62,291 nucleotides of DNA from Acetobacterium sp. (GTDB lineage Bacteria; Bacillota; Clostridia; Eubacteriales; Eubacteriaceae): positions 1 through 62,291 of the forward strand of contig NZ_JAUSPS010000083.1 in assembly GCF_030652775.1 (NCBI RefSeq). The letters run 5' to 3'. The notes under the pieces are model-generated. The model was not told where the DNA came from and ran no database searches. It was given only the letters and a program-made list of their open reading frames with translations. The first letter of the stretch is position 1, and the number at the start of each line of letters is the position of its first letter. The position numbers and the translations under genes are program-made. This document shows, in pieces, positions 44,241 through 56,972 of the stretch.

Positions 44241-45938
44241 TTAGATTAAATCAGTTACCTGCTTTTTCAGCAGTTCCTTTTTCGCCGTTGCTTCTTCCCA
44301 GGTTTTTCCGGTTACCGAGAAATATATCTTCAGCTTGGGTTCTGTCCCCGAGGGGCGCAAGGCAAACCAGGAATAGTCGTCAAAAACAAATTTCAGGACA
44401 TTTGATTTGGGCAGATCAATTTTTGTTTTCGTTCCAGCGGTTACATCATTACTTATGCCTGCTTCATAGTCATTGAAACAAATCAGTTTGGCATCGGCAA
44501 AACCGGGGAAGTTGACCGTTCTGAATTTTTCCATGATGGCGGTGATTTTAGTTTTTCCCGCAATGCCTTCAAGGGTCAAGGCAACCACATCTTCAATAAA
44601 ATAACCATGTTTTTCATACAGGCTTTGCAGGGCTTCATAGAGACTCATCCCCTGTTTTTTATAATAGTCGGTCATCTCACAAATCAGGGCTGACGCCACC
44701 ACGGCGTCCTTATCACGGGCGTAGTTGCCCGCCAGATAACCATAACTCTCTTCATAACCAAAGGCAAAGGTATAATCGCCGGTTTTATCAAAATCAGTCA
44801 TGCATTCACCGATATATTTAAAGCCCGTCAACACATCTAAAACTTTAGCGCCATGCGATTTTGCCACAATCCCCCCCAGTTCACTGGTGACAATTGTTTT
44901 AATAACGACCTTATTTTTCGGCAGATCAGTTCGCGTTTTCAGGTAATAATCAACCAGCAGCGCCCCGGTTTGATTCCCGGTAAAGACTTCAAAATCACCT
45001 TTTTTATTTCGTCCAACCACCCCAACCCGATCGCAATCCGGATCGGTTCCGATAATAATATCCGCTCCGCATTCATCGGCCAGAGCCATGGCTAAGGTAA
45101 ATACCGAACGATCTTCTGGATTAGGATAGGGAGCCGTGGTAAAATCACCATCCGGCAATTCCTGTTCCGCTACTACTGTCACATGCTGATAACCCAATTC
45201 TGCCAAGACTCGACGTACCGGTTGATTGCCCGAACCATGAAGCGGGGTATAAACCACCTTCACTTCACTGTTGGGATTGGGAATGCAAATGGATGTCACC
45301 GCTGCTGTAAAGGCATTATCCATTTTTTCGCCGACCATCTTAATGATTTTTTGATTGCGGCCTTCCGCTAATGTCATAATCGGAATATCAAATATATCCG
45401 TTATTCTGGCGATTTCGGCAATCAAGGCATCGGCCGAGGCTGTCACCATCTGGCCGCCATCCGGACCATAAACCTTGTAGCCATTATATTCCTTGGGGTT
45501 ATGGGATGCGGTAATAACAATGCCGCCAGCAGCTTTCAGCTCCCGCACCGCAAAAGACAGTTCCGGGGTTGGCCGTAACTCTTCAAACAGGTAGGCCGCA
45601 ACCCCCATTTTGCCCAGCACCCCAGCAGCCGTTTCAGCAAATTTTCTGGAGTTATGGCGGGAGTCATAGGCAATGACCACACCTTTTTCCCAGTTCTGAA
45701 TGTCCTGTCGCAGCAGATATTTTCCCAAACCGTAGGTGACCTTGGCCACCGTGTAAATGTTCATGCGGTTGTTGCCAGCACCCATTTTCCCCCGCATTCC
45801 CCCGGTTCCAAACTCAAGGTCGGTATAAAAGCGGTCTTCAATTTCTTTTTCATCGGTGATGGCTAGCAACTCCTGACGGAGCACTCCATCCAGTTTCGGC
45901 TGATTTAGCCAGTTTTGATATCCTTTTTTATAATCCAT
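44241..45938 (-). CDS. Phosphosugar mutase (phosphoglucomutase, PgcA type)
   Basis: A 565-residue enzyme of the alpha-D-phosphohexomutase family, interconverting glucose-6- and glucose-1-phosphate. The phospho-Ser loop TASHNP, the metal loop GTDPDCDR, the sugar-binding GYEESYGYL and the late phosphate-binding RPSGTEPKLK are all present. Length fits the long PgcA branch of Firmicutes. The start at 45938 (MDYKKGYQ) has GAAAGGA upstream. It supplies glucose-1-phosphate to GalU and RfbA. It is the last gene of the run dehydrogenase homologue - galU - mutase. Confidence 0.93.
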   Translation of the reverse strand: MDYKKGYQNWLNQPKLDGVLRQELLAITDEKEIEDRFYTDLEFGTGGMRGKMGAGNNRMNIYTVAKVTYGLGKYLLRQDIQNWEKGVVIAYDSRHNSRKFAETAAGVLGKMGVAAYLFEELRPTPELSFAVRELKAAGGIVITASHNPKEYNGYKVYGPDGGQMVTASADALIAEIARITDIFDIPIMTLAEGRNQKIIKMVGEKMDNAFTAAVTSICIPNPNSEVKVVYTPLHGSGNQPVRRVLAELGYQHVTVVAEQELPDGDFTTAPYPNPEDRSVFTLAMALADECGADIIIGTDPDCDRVGVVGRNKKGDFEVFTGNQTGALLVDYYLKTRTDLPKNKVVIKTIVTSELGGIVAKSHGAKVLDVLTGFKYIGECMTDFDKTGDYTFAFGYEESYGYLAGNYARDKDAVVASALICEMTDYYKKQGMSLYEALQSLYEKHGYFIEDVVALTLEGIAGKTKITAIMEKFRTVNFPGFADAKLICFNDYEAGISNDVTAGTKTKIDLPKSNVLKFVFDDYSWFALRPSGTEPKLKIYFSVTGKTWEEATAKKELLKKQVTDLI

Positions 45939-46012
45939 TATAGTTCCTTTCTCCAAACCTTTCAGGGTAATCATGCCGGCGTCAGTCCCTTGCCCAAACG
46001 AGTCGGACTAAA

Positions 46013-46888
46013 CTATTTATCATTGAATAAGGTCTCTAAATACCGTTTAAAATCGGCACCCAACTTATTATCTCTTAAACCATACTCCACGGTGGCTTGG
46101 AGAAAGCCCAGCTTGTCTCCCACATCATAACGTTTACCGACAAAGTCATAGGCAAACATCTTTTCCCTGGCCGCTAGCGTTTTGAGCCCATCGGTGAGTT
46201 GAATCTCCCCGCCGGAACCCTTGCCGGTATGCTCAAGCACCTCAAATATTCCCGGGGTAATGATATATCGGCCTAAAATTGCCATCGTCGATGGGGCGGT
46301 ACCGATAGCTGGCTTCTCAACCAGATCATTGACCTGATACACCCGTTCGCCAACCGCATCCCCGGAAACGATGCCATACTTATTGACCTGATCCGGGGCA
46401 ACCTGCTGAACCCCAATAACAGAAGCCCCGTAGGTATCATAGACCTCGATCATTTGTTTCAGCGCCGGATTTTCATCATTATAAACAATGTCATCCCCCA
46501 GCACCACGGCAAAGGGTTCATCACCAACAAATTCTTTGGCACAAAGCACTGCATGTCCCAGACCTTTGGCTTCTTTCTGTCGCACTGAGAAGATTTTCGC
46601 CATCTTTGTGATGGCCTCCACTTGCTCCAGCGCCTCAGTTTTGCCAGCGGCTTTTAATAGGGCTTCCAGTTCCGGCACCCGATCAAAGTGATTGATGATA
46701 CTTTCTTTGTTGCGGCCATTGATAATGAGTATCTCTTCGATCCCTGATGCCACAATTTCTTCGATAATATATTGGATCGTCGGTTTATCAACAATCGGCA
46801 GCATTTCTTTGGGTGTCGACTTGGTAATTGGTAAAAACCGGGTGCCCAGCCCGGCCGCTGGAATAACTGCTTTGCGAACTTTTTTCAT
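46013..46888 (-). CDS. galU: UTP-glucose-1-phosphate uridylyltransferase
   Basis: A 291-residue nucleotidyltransferase with AAGLGTRFLPITKSTPKEML, the signature of GalU, VVLGDDIV and the GEIQLTDGL segment. It makes UDP-glucose for the initiating sugar transferase and for polyprenyl-phosphate glucose synthesis. It begins one base after the upstream dehydrogenase homologue ends. Confidence 0.96.
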   Translation of the reverse strand: MKKVRKAVIPAAGLGTRFLPITKSTPKEMLPIVDKPTIQYIIEEIVASGIEEILIINGRNKESIINHFDRVPELEALLKAAGKTEALEQVEAITKMAKIFSVRQKEAKGLGHAVLCAKEFVGDEPFAVVLGDDIVYNDENPALKQMIEVYDTYGASVIGVQQVAPDQVNKYGIVSGDAVGERVYQVNDLVEKPAIGTAPSTMAILGRYIITPGIFEVLEHTGKGSGGEIQLTDGLKTLAAREKMFAYDFVGKRYDVGDKLGFLQATVEYGLRDNKLGADFKRYLETLFNDK

Positions 46889-46889
46889 T

Positions 46890-48221
46890 TTATTTTATCT
46901 CCTTTTCTGGAATCCCCAGGCCTGAATAAATAAAGCCCTTTGGTGGTTCATCGCCAAACAGATTTCTAAAATCAAAGAAAAAACGATCCTTCATGGCAGT
47001 GCGAACCCGCTCCTGATCCATCCCCTTAAATTCCCGCCAGCTGGTAATCAGCACCAGGGCATCGGCATCCTGGGCCGCCTCATAGACATCATGACAGTAG
47101 CTAATTTCATCCTTTTCATTGTGCAAGCGCCACTTGGCTTCCTGAGTTCCTTCCGGACAATAAATCTGGATTCTGGCGCCGTCGGCTACCAGTCCCTTAA
47201 CAATATTGATCGAAGGGGCTTCCCGCATATCAGTGGTTTCCGGTTTGTAGGACAGCCCTAAAACGGCGATGGTTTTCCCTTCCAGATTACCCATAATCCG
47301 TTTGATTTTTTCTACCATTTTGTTCTTTTGTTTCTCATTGGCCTGGATTGCACCTTTGAGCACCATAAAATCCTCGCCATAGGCTTTGGCAATCTCCACC
47401 AGGGCCTTGGAATCCTTGGGCAGGTCACTGCCACCGTAACCTGGGCCGGCATCCAGATAGCCTTTCCCAATCCGTTCGTCACGACCCATACCATTAGAAA
47501 CATCGAGGATGTTAGCATTAGCATTTTCACAAAGCAAAGCCATCTCGTTGATAAAGGAAAGCTTCGTGGCCAGAAAGGCATTCACTCCATATTTGATCAT
47601 TTCGGCACTCTGCGGATCGGTGATCACATAGTTTTCTTCGCGGACATGAAGGCTGTCATAAACACTTTTCAAGCGCTCCACCGCTGCCACCGAATCCGAG
47701 CCGATCACCACCATATCCGGCACCAGACAATCTTTGATCATTGAGCCTTTGCGGGCAAAATCCGGGTTGCTGATGACATCAAAGGGAATATCCACCTCCC
47801 GATCATCGAGCGTTGTTTGGATCGTTTGCCTGATGATCTGGCAGGTTCCCGGCGGCACGGTGGATTTAATCACCACTGTTACATAGGCTTCGATATGATT
47901 GCCAATGCTTTGGGCAATCGGCTTCATAAACCGAAGATCCGGAAAATCATCATCATTGGTCGGTACTTCACAGGTAATAAAGATAATTTCACTTTTTTTA
48001 ATGGCATTTTGAATATTTGAACTAAAGCATAACCGGCCGGTTGATACTGAAGTCGAGACCAATGCTTTTAAACCCGGCTCATAAATAGGCAATTCGCCCT
48101 CAGTGAGCATATTGATTGTTTCTTCGTCAGTGTCGACACAGATGACATTCACATCCGAATCTGACAAAATAGAACCATAGGTAATTCCTAGAATACCCAG
48201 TCCGATAATACAAATATTCAT
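46890..48221 (-). CDS. UDP-glucose/GDP-mannose dehydrogenase family protein lacking the catalytic Cys
   Basis: The 443-residue protein has all three domains of the UDP-glucose dehydrogenase family: an N-terminal NAD-binding Rossmann fold (IIGLGILGITYGSILS), a central dimer domain (YGVNAFLATKLSFINEMALL) and a C-terminal sugar-nucleotide domain (LGLSYKPETTDMREAPSI). Where the family has G-G-S-C-x-P-K-D with the nucleophilic Cys, this protein reads GPGYGGSDLPKD, with Asp266 (codon GAC at 47424-47426). The usual VGTP and SNPEFLREG motifs are also altered (CEVPTND, SNPDFARKG). It may do only part of the usual four-electron oxidation, work on another substrate, or bind without catalysis. It is encoded with galU. 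Confidence 0.85.
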   Translation of the reverse strand: MNICIIGLGILGITYGSILSDSDVNVICVDTDEETINMLTEGELPIYEPGLKALVSTSVSTGRLCFSSNIQNAIKKSEIIFITCEVPTNDDDFPDLRFMKPIAQSIGNHIEAYVTVVIKSTVPPGTCQIIRQTIQTTLDDREVDIPFDVISNPDFARKGSMIKDCLVPDMVVIGSDSVAAVERLKSVYDSLHVREENYVITDPQSAEMIKYGVNAFLATKLSFINEMALLCENANANILDVSNGMGRDERIGKGYLDAGPGYGGSDLPKDSKALVEIAKAYGEDFMVLKGAIQANEKQKNKMVEKIKRIMGNLEGKTIAVLGLSYKPETTDMREAPSINIVKGLVADGARIQIYCPEGTQEAKWRLHNEKDEISYCHDVYEAAQDADALVLITSWREFKGMDQERVRTAMKDRFFFDFRNLFGDEPPKGFIYSGLGIPEKEIK

Positions 48222-48332
48222 TCCTTATCCTCCATTTGCAATGGTTTTGTAATTTATTCCCATCGCATCGCTGTTCACTCTTTATTTTATCCTTCATCGA
48301 TTGACACACAATGTCCCTAACTTTCAACCTAA

Positions 48333-48361
48333 ATTATAGCACAGAAAAAGGGTCTTTAAAA
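48333..48361 (-). promoter_or_regulatory. Promoter of the dehydrogenase homologue - galU - mutase genes
   Basis: An extended -10 (TGC then TATAAT) has a weak TTTTAA 17 bases upstream. The leader is about 105 bases. Confidence 0.55.
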
Positions 48362-48383
48362 CACTTGCCCCAAAAAAGCGCAA

Positions 48384-48429
48384 TAAAAAAAGAAAGCCAC
48401 GACTCATAATGAATCTCGGCTTTCTTTTA
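48384..48429 (-). terminator. Intrinsic terminator of the ATP synthase operon
   Basis: On the minus strand AAAGAAAGCC and GGCTTTCTTT pair, with further partial pairing inside the 19-base loop region, followed by a T-run, about 50 bases after atpC. Confidence 0.85.
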
Positions 48430-48476
48430 TTAAATATAAATTTACAACTATAAATTATTAGCTATAAATCTTTGAA

Positions 48477-48878
48477 TTATAAACCTTCTTTTGAATTGAT
48501 ACGCGCAATCGCTCTTTCCAAAGCTGCTTGAGCTCGGGCTGTATCGTATTTTTCATCCTTAATACGCTGCAGAGCCCGCTCTTTTGCTTCTTGAGCTCGT
48601 TTAAGATCAATTTCTTCCGGCCATTCAGCGGCATCGGTTAAAATAATGGTCTCTCTGGGATTAATGGTGGCAACGCCTCCTAAAAGGGTGCCACATTTAC
48701 TTTTTTTATCGCCAAAAATTATATTAAAGGTACCAATGGCTACTGTGGTCGTCAGCGGTGTATGCTCTGCAAGCACAGCAAACTCCCCTTCTGTTCCCCG
48801 GATGACAATGCGCTCAATATCTTCATCGAAAAAGATGCCGGTTGGAGCAATGATTTTTAATCTGAAAGTTTCAGCCAT
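48477..48878 (-). CDS. atpC: ATP synthase F1 epsilon subunit
   Basis: The 133-residue subunit has the N-terminal beta-sandwich (FRLKIIAPTGIFFDEDIERIVIRGTEGEFAVLAEHTPLTT) and the C-terminal helical hairpin (RAQEAKERALQRI...AQAALERAIARI) that can inhibit rotation. It is last in the operon and 15 bases after atpD. Confidence 0.96.
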   Translation of the reverse strand: MAETFRLKIIAPTGIFFDEDIERIVIRGTEGEFAVLAEHTPLTTTVAIGTFNIIFGDKKSKCGTLLGGVATINPRETIILTDAAEWPEEIDLKRAQEAKERALQRIKDEKYDTARAQAALERAIARINSKEGL

Positions 48879-48893
48879 TAAAACTCACCTCAA

Positions 48894-50297
<1,404 letters not shown>

Positions 50298-50310
50298 CTA
50301 TAACCTCCTT

Positions 50311-50328
50311 GTGCAAATTAATTTGCAC
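50311..50328 (-). promoter_or_regulatory. Perfect palindrome directly upstream of the atpD ribosome binding site
   Basis: GTGCAAATTAATTTGCAC is self-complementary over 18 bases and ends immediately before the AAGGAGG of atpD on the minus strand. As RNA it would fold into a six- to seven-pair hairpin next to the site. Confidence 0.5.
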
Positions 50329-50384
50329 GCTATTATTTAGTCAGTATTCTGTCCTGGCCGGCTACGCCGCCAGTTTTTACTTGT

Positions 50385-51275
50385 TTATTTTAATGCTTCA
50401 GCACCGCTGACAATTTCCGAAATTTCCTGGGTAATTGCCGCTTGACGTACCCGGTTGAACTTGAGTGTTAACGCATCAATCATTTCATTGGCGTTGGTAG
50501 TTGCCGATTCCATGGCGGTACGACGGGCCCCTTGTTCACTGGCGGCACTTTCAATCATCGAACCATATACGGTGCTGCTGACGAAGTTCGGAACCAGGTA
50601 ATCCAGCAGTTCTTCCGGCTCAGGCTCATAAAGCATGACCGTCAAATCTTTGCTTTTTGCTTCGTTTTCGACAACTTCTACTTTTTTAGCTGGTTTGAGA
50701 TCTTCCACACTCAAGGGAAGCAGTTTCATTAAGTGAGCATGTTGCGAAATGGTTGAGATAAATTTGGTATAGGCAATATAAACTTCGTCATATTCGCCAT
50801 TTTTAAACCCTTCCATCACTACTGATGTCACTTCTCTGGCATTAAAAAAGTTTGGTCGTTCGGAAATACCGAGATATTCACCCTGGATATTGTAGTCGCG
50901 ATTTCTGAAATGATCTCGACCACGAGACCCCACGGCATAAATTACAGCATCTTCTTTATTCGCTACGTGATCCTCAACCAGTTTAGCAACATTCACATTG
51001 TAGCCCCCAGCCAAGCCTTTATCACCTGTTATGATGATATAGGCTACTTTTTTGACTTCACGCTGGTTCATGAAAACATTTCGGGTGCTTCCACTTTTTT
51101 CAACAATGCGTCCCATACTTTCAATCATGGCCTCAAAATAAGGGCGACGACCTTCGGCCAGCTCACGACTTTTTCGCAGCTTGGCCGAAGCCACCAGTTC
51201 CATGGCATGGGTGATTTGCTTTGTACTGTTTACACTTTTTATCCGACGTTTAATATCTTGTACGTTTTCTGCCAC
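50385..51275 (-). CDS. atpG: ATP synthase F1 gamma subunit
   Basis: The 296-residue rotor shaft has an N-terminal helix (DIKRRIKSVNSTKQITHAMELVASAKLRK) and a C-terminal helix (TNANEMIDALTLKFNRVRQAAITQEISEIVSGAEAL), the conserved coiled-coil ends, plus ITGDKGLAGGYN. It transmits rotation from the c ring to the catalytic head. Confidence 0.97.
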   Translation of the reverse strand: MAENVQDIKRRIKSVNSTKQITHAMELVASAKLRKSRELAEGRRPYFEAMIESMGRIVEKSGSTRNVFMNQREVKKVAYIIITGDKGLAGGYNVNVAKLVEDHVANKEDAVIYAVGSRGRDHFRNRDYNIQGEYLGISERPNFFNAREVTSVVMEGFKNGEYDEVYIAYTKFISTISQHAHLMKLLPLSVEDLKPAKKVEVVENEAKSKDLTVMLYEPEPEELLDYLVPNFVSSTVYGSMIESAASEQGARRTAMESATTNANEMIDALTLKFNRVRQAAITQEISEIVSGAEALK

Positions 51276-51298
51276 TCAGAATCACCTCCGCTGACAAT

Positions 51299-52813
<1,515 letters not shown>

Positions 52814-52823
52814 TCACCTCTTT

Positions 52824-53366
52824 TTAATGTAGTCTTAAACTGTTCATTTGTGTTTTCATTTGATTTAACTGATTTTTGATGCTCCCATCAATAATCTGAT
52901 CCCCTACATAAACGACAGCACCGCCAAGAATTGATTCATCGATGACGTTTTCAAGAATCACCTTTTTCTCAAAACGCTTGGCCAGTTTTGCTTCCAAAGC
53001 GACCCGCAGGGCTTCGTCCAGGGGCACCACGGTTAATACCCGGGCTTCCACGGTATTTTTGTAGGGCAACACCAATTGTTTGAATGTTTCATGAATTTCT
53101 AACAGAAATTCAAAACGATTTTTATCCAAAAGAATGTTTAAAAAATTTCTCAAGTACTGATTATATGAGTCTCCAAAAACCCGGCCAAGAACGCCCTTCT
53201 TTTCAGAAGTGTTCATTGAAGGGGTTAACATCAGATTCATTAATCTGGCTTCAGACTTGAAAAGATCAATGACCGAAGAAAACTCATCGTACATTCCATC
53301 AACAAGATTGTTATCAACGGCTGTGTCGAATAAGGCCTGGGCATATCTTTTCGCTACTAAACTCAT
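52824..53366 (-). CDS. atpH: ATP synthase F1 delta subunit
   Basis: A 180-residue peripheral-stalk subunit with the six-helix N-terminal domain (VAKRYAQALFDTAVDNN) and the C-terminal DESILGGAVVYVGDQIIDGSIKNQL signature. It overlaps atpF by 4 bases (ATGA). Confidence 0.96.
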   Translation of the reverse strand: MSLVAKRYAQALFDTAVDNNLVDGMYDEFSSVIDLFKSEARLMNLMLTPSMNTSEKKGVLGRVFGDSYNQYLRNFLNILLDKNRFEFLLEIHETFKQLVLPYKNTVEARVLTVVPLDEALRVALEAKLAKRFEKKVILENVIDESILGGAVVYVGDQIIDGSIKNQLNQMKTQMNSLRLH

Positions 53367-53869
53367 TTAGCATCCCCTACCTTATCGATAAAGTCTAAAA
53401 TCATGGCTTCATGTTGTTTTTGATCCATGGATTTGTGAATAATTTTTTCAGCTGCAAAGAGTGACAGATCAACGATATTGGATTTAACTTCGTTCATCGC
53501 TTTGCGTTTTTCAACTTCAATTTCAGCCATGGCTTTTTCCATAACCAGTTTTGCATCAGCATGAGCTTTTTCAACAATTTCATGTTTTTGAGCCTGTGCT
53601 TCCACATTTGCATCGCGAATGATCTCCCGTTCTTTGGAACGGATGTCAGCCAACATTGTTTCATATTCCTGTTTCAGTTTTGCTGCTGCGGCATTTTTTT
53701 CGGTAGCACCTACTATTTCAGCCGAAACATCCTCTTGTCTTTTTGCAATCATATCTTTAACTTTTTCATAAAAGAAATGTTTTAATATTAAAAAGAAAAT
53801 AATAAAGTTAACGATTGTTGCCAGTAAGAGTTTTAAGTCAATACCAACTAAGCCTGCGTATTCAAACAT
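53363..53869 (-). CDS. atpF: ATP synthase Fo b subunit
   Basis: The 168-residue subunit has an N-terminal TM (about 11-30, LLLATIVNFIIFFLILKHF) and a long charged helix forming the peripheral stalk dimer. The stretch EIVEKAHADAKLVMEKAMAEIEVEKRKAM is typical. It precedes atpH and follows the third c gene. Confidence 0.95.
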   Translation of the reverse strand: MFEYAGLVGIDLKLLLATIVNFIIFFLILKHFFYEKVKDMIAKRQEDVSAEIVGATEKNAAAAKLKQEYETMLADIRSKEREIIRDANVEAQAQKHEIVEKAHADAKLVMEKAMAEIEVEKRKAMNEVKSNIVDLSLFAAEKIIHKSMDQKQHEAMILDFIDKVGDAK

Positions 53870-53929
53870 AATGTTATAGCCCCCTTTCTAATTCATAAGC
53901 ATAAACGTATTTCATTACAAAATCACCTA

Positions 53930-54196
<267 letters not shown>

Positions 54197-54230
54197 CTAA
54201 TTTCAACCGAAATTTATAATTGATTTTTAA

Positions 54231-54497
<267 letters not shown>

Positions 54498-54517
54498 CTA
54501 AAAATTTCCTTCCCTTA

Positions 54518-54875
<358 letters not shown>

Positions 54876-54878
54876 TCA

Positions 54879-55541
54879 TTAATCCATAGCCATTGAAACA
54901 AACACCATGGTTAGCATTGTAAAGATAAAGCTTTGCAATAATCCTGAGAAGATATCAAAGTAGAAATGGAATGGAATTGGAATTAGGATAGGAAAGAAAT
55001 ACAGTCCTGCTAACGCCGAATACAGTAGTGCCATAATGATACCGCCTCCCAATAAGTTTCCGAAAAGACGGAAAGACAGGGAAACCGGATTGGCCAATTC
55101 TCCAATTATATTAATTGGAAGCAAGAACGGCATTGGCTCAAGGTAACCCTTGAGGTAGCCTCCCAATCCCTTTGATTTCAAACCAAAGAACTGGGTCATA
55201 AAAAATGTCATCAAAGCCAGGCCAACGGTACAATTTAAATCGGCTGTCGGAGATCTCAGACCGTAGATTCCAGCAGTGTTCGCAAACGCAAGAAACATAA
55301 TTAAAGCAAGCATGTATGGTGCAAACCTCATCTTATCTTTTCCCATCGTTTGTGCGACTAAATTATCCATTACCGTGACAATGGTTTCAGCAATGACTTG
55401 GGCTTTTCCTGGACGCTTTTGCATATTTTTTGTTAAAATAGCACACACAACCAGAATCATCACCATGATGATCCAGGTGTTCACAAGTGTCTGTGTGATT
55501 GGGAGTCCGAAGAGTTCCCCATAAATTTTTGGGCCTTCCAT
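54879..55541 (-). CDS. atpB: ATP synthase Fo a subunit
   Basis: The 220-residue stator channel subunit has five to six TMs; the essential Arg lies in LSFRLFGNLLGG, and LLPINIIGELANPVSLS precedes it. It forms the ion half-channels against the c ring. It begins 10 bases after a GAGGTG site and is followed by atpE1. Confidence 0.96.
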   Translation of the reverse strand: MEGPKIYGELFGLPITQTLVNTWIIMVMILVVCAILTKNMQKRPGKAQVIAETIVTVMDNLVAQTMGKDKMRFAPYMLALIMFLAFANTAGIYGLRSPTADLNCTVGLALMTFFMTQFFGLKSKGLGGYLKGYLEPMPFLLPINIIGELANPVSLSFRLFGNLLGGGIIMALLYSALAGLYFFPILIPIPFHFYFDIFSGLLQSFIFTMLTMVFVSMAMD

Positions 55542-55606
55542 TGTTTTTTCACCTCATTGTCCAGGCGCTTTAAAATTTTTAAATCGCCTATTGTGTTTTT
55601 GAATTT

Positions 55607-56011
55607 TTACGCCTCATTGATCAAGACGTTTTTTTTTGATACTGTTGTATTGATTAAAACTGAAATTTTTACAGCAACCAACCCAAGCAAAACACCTATG
55701 ATGTTCACCCAGGGATTAATAATTGCCACATATATAACAACACCGGTTATTAAGTATCTCAAAAAATATCTGGTCTGAACATATTTTTGAGCCCTCGCCG
55801 ATGGCATTTTCATTGCTTTGTCAAAGGTTAATTGCATTAATCTGAAATTGAGGATACTGTAAGCGCCGCCAAAAATAACACCCAGCGCAAATGCCAGGGG
55901 ATCTTTGGCCAGGAAACTAAACAGCATCAGACCCAGGCTGACAAGCCCACCATCAATCATTATTCTGGTTTCCAAAGAAAGTTTCTTATAAATCTGCATC
56001 GTTTTCATCAT
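55607..56011 (-). CDS. atpI: ATP synthase subunit I (AtpI-like)
   Basis: The four-TM protein of about 135 residues contains LAFALGVIFGGAYSILNFRLMQLTFDKAM, the glycine-rich segment of the AtpI family thought to help c-ring assembly. I chose the ATG at 56011 (MMKTMQIYKK), with AAGGA eight bases upstream; this overlaps the AtpZ-like gene by 26 bases. The first TM begins about 15 residues in. Confidence 0.85.
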   Translation of the reverse strand: MMKTMQIYKKLSLETRIMIDGGLVSLGLMLFSFLAKDPLAFALGVIFGGAYSILNFRLMQLTFDKAMKMPSARAQKYVQTRYFLRYLITGVVIYVAIINPWVNIIGVLLGLVAVKISVLINTTVSKKNVLINEA

Positions 56012-56327
56012 CTTCATTTTCCTTTTTGATCTGATCTCGATATTCTTGAGCCCGCTTTTTTTCAGCTGCTCGCTCTTCATCAGTCTTATTTTCAGCCGCT
56101 ATTTTCTGAGCTCTTTCACTCATCCGCAGGGGGATCACATACATGTTTCGCAAACCCGCCAGGACACCCAGCACGGCTAAAATAATCACCACCATGTTTC
56201 CCGTATGAAAATAGTAATCCAGAACTTTGCCGATGAAAATCATTGCCCCCACCGGAATGAGCACCGAAATTCCAATCTGAGAGATCATCGCCAGGTATTT
56301 GTAAGGATTCTCTTTTGAGTGTTTCAT
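55986..56327 (-). CDS. AtpZ/AtpI-like small membrane protein, first gene of the atp operon
   Basis: The 113-residue protein has two TMs (about 13-34 and 44-62: SQIGISVLIPVGAMIFIGKVLDYYF and MVVIILAVLGVLAGLRNMYVI), then a highly charged Glu/Lys tail. The MISQIGI and GLRNMY motifs match the AtpZ (Mg2+/Ca2+ transport-like) family that precedes atpI in many Firmicutes. AAGGAG lies six bases upstream. No clear promoter could be fixed in the 175 AT-rich bases before it. Confidence 0.85.
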   Translation of the reverse strand: MKHSKENPYKYLAMISQIGISVLIPVGAMIFIGKVLDYYFHTGNMVVIILAVLGVLAGLRNMYVIPLRMSERAQKIAAENKTDEERAAEKKRAQEYRDQIKKENEDDENDADL

Positions 56328-56504
56328 CTAATGCTCCTTTGTTCTGATATTTTTTTGTTGTAAATCGATATTTTTTTGTCACCCATGTTGTTAATTAATC
56401 TACAATCTAAACGAAAAAACTAATATTTATCTTTTCTCGTGAAATCTTTTACATATAGTATCACAATTCTATAGACTTGTATATACAGCAATTCTGTTTT
56501 TTTG

Positions 56505-56954
56505 CTATTTTGAATATTTTTTTTCGATCGCTGTAATCCCATCAATACGCCGTTGGTGGCGGTCTCCAGCAAACTCCGTTTGCAGCCAGATCGCAACAAT
56601 CCGCATCGCCAGACCCTCTCCTAAAACTCGGGCGCCCAATACCAATACATTGGCATCGTTATGTTCTCTTGACATTTCGGCCATAAATTCATTGGTACAC
56701 AAAGCCCCCCGGATTCCCGGCACCTTGTTAACCGCCATCGAAATCCCCAAACCCGTTCCGCAAATAGCGATACCCCGATCACAGTCGCCAAAGCTAACCG
56801 CTTCCCCAACCCGTTGGCCATAAATGGGATAGTCGCAGGAATCTGTAGTTCCGGTTCCGAAGTCAACCACCTCGTGTCCTTGTTCTATCAAAAATGGCTT
56901 AATTACTTCTTTTAATGCTAATCCACCATGATCTGATCCAATCGCAATTTTCAT
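56505..56954 (-). CDS. rpiB: Ribose-5-phosphate isomerase B
   Basis: A 149-residue cytoplasmic enzyme with IGSDHGGLALKE, FGTGTTDSCDYP, CGTGLGISMAVNKVPGIRGALC and the HNDANVLVLGARVLG segment, all defining the RpiB/LacAB family. It interconverts ribose-5- and ribulose-5-phosphate. It follows the Sua5-like gene by 18 bases, a pairing common in Firmicutes. Confidence 0.96.
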   Translation of the reverse strand: MKIAIGSDHGGLALKEVIKPFLIEQGHEVVDFGTGTTDSCDYPIYGQRVGEAVSFGDCDRGIAICGTGLGISMAVNKVPGIRGALCTNEFMAEMSREHNDANVLVLGARVLGEGLAMRIVAIWLQTEFAGDRHQRRIDGITAIEKKYSK

Positions 56955-56972
56955 CTTTGTTTTCCTTCCTAT

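Noticed and set aside
56328..56504. Promoter search for the ATP synthase operon
   Set aside because: The region is very AT-rich with several poor matches (for example TTGCTG and TAGAAT only 14 bases apart); none is convincing enough to list.
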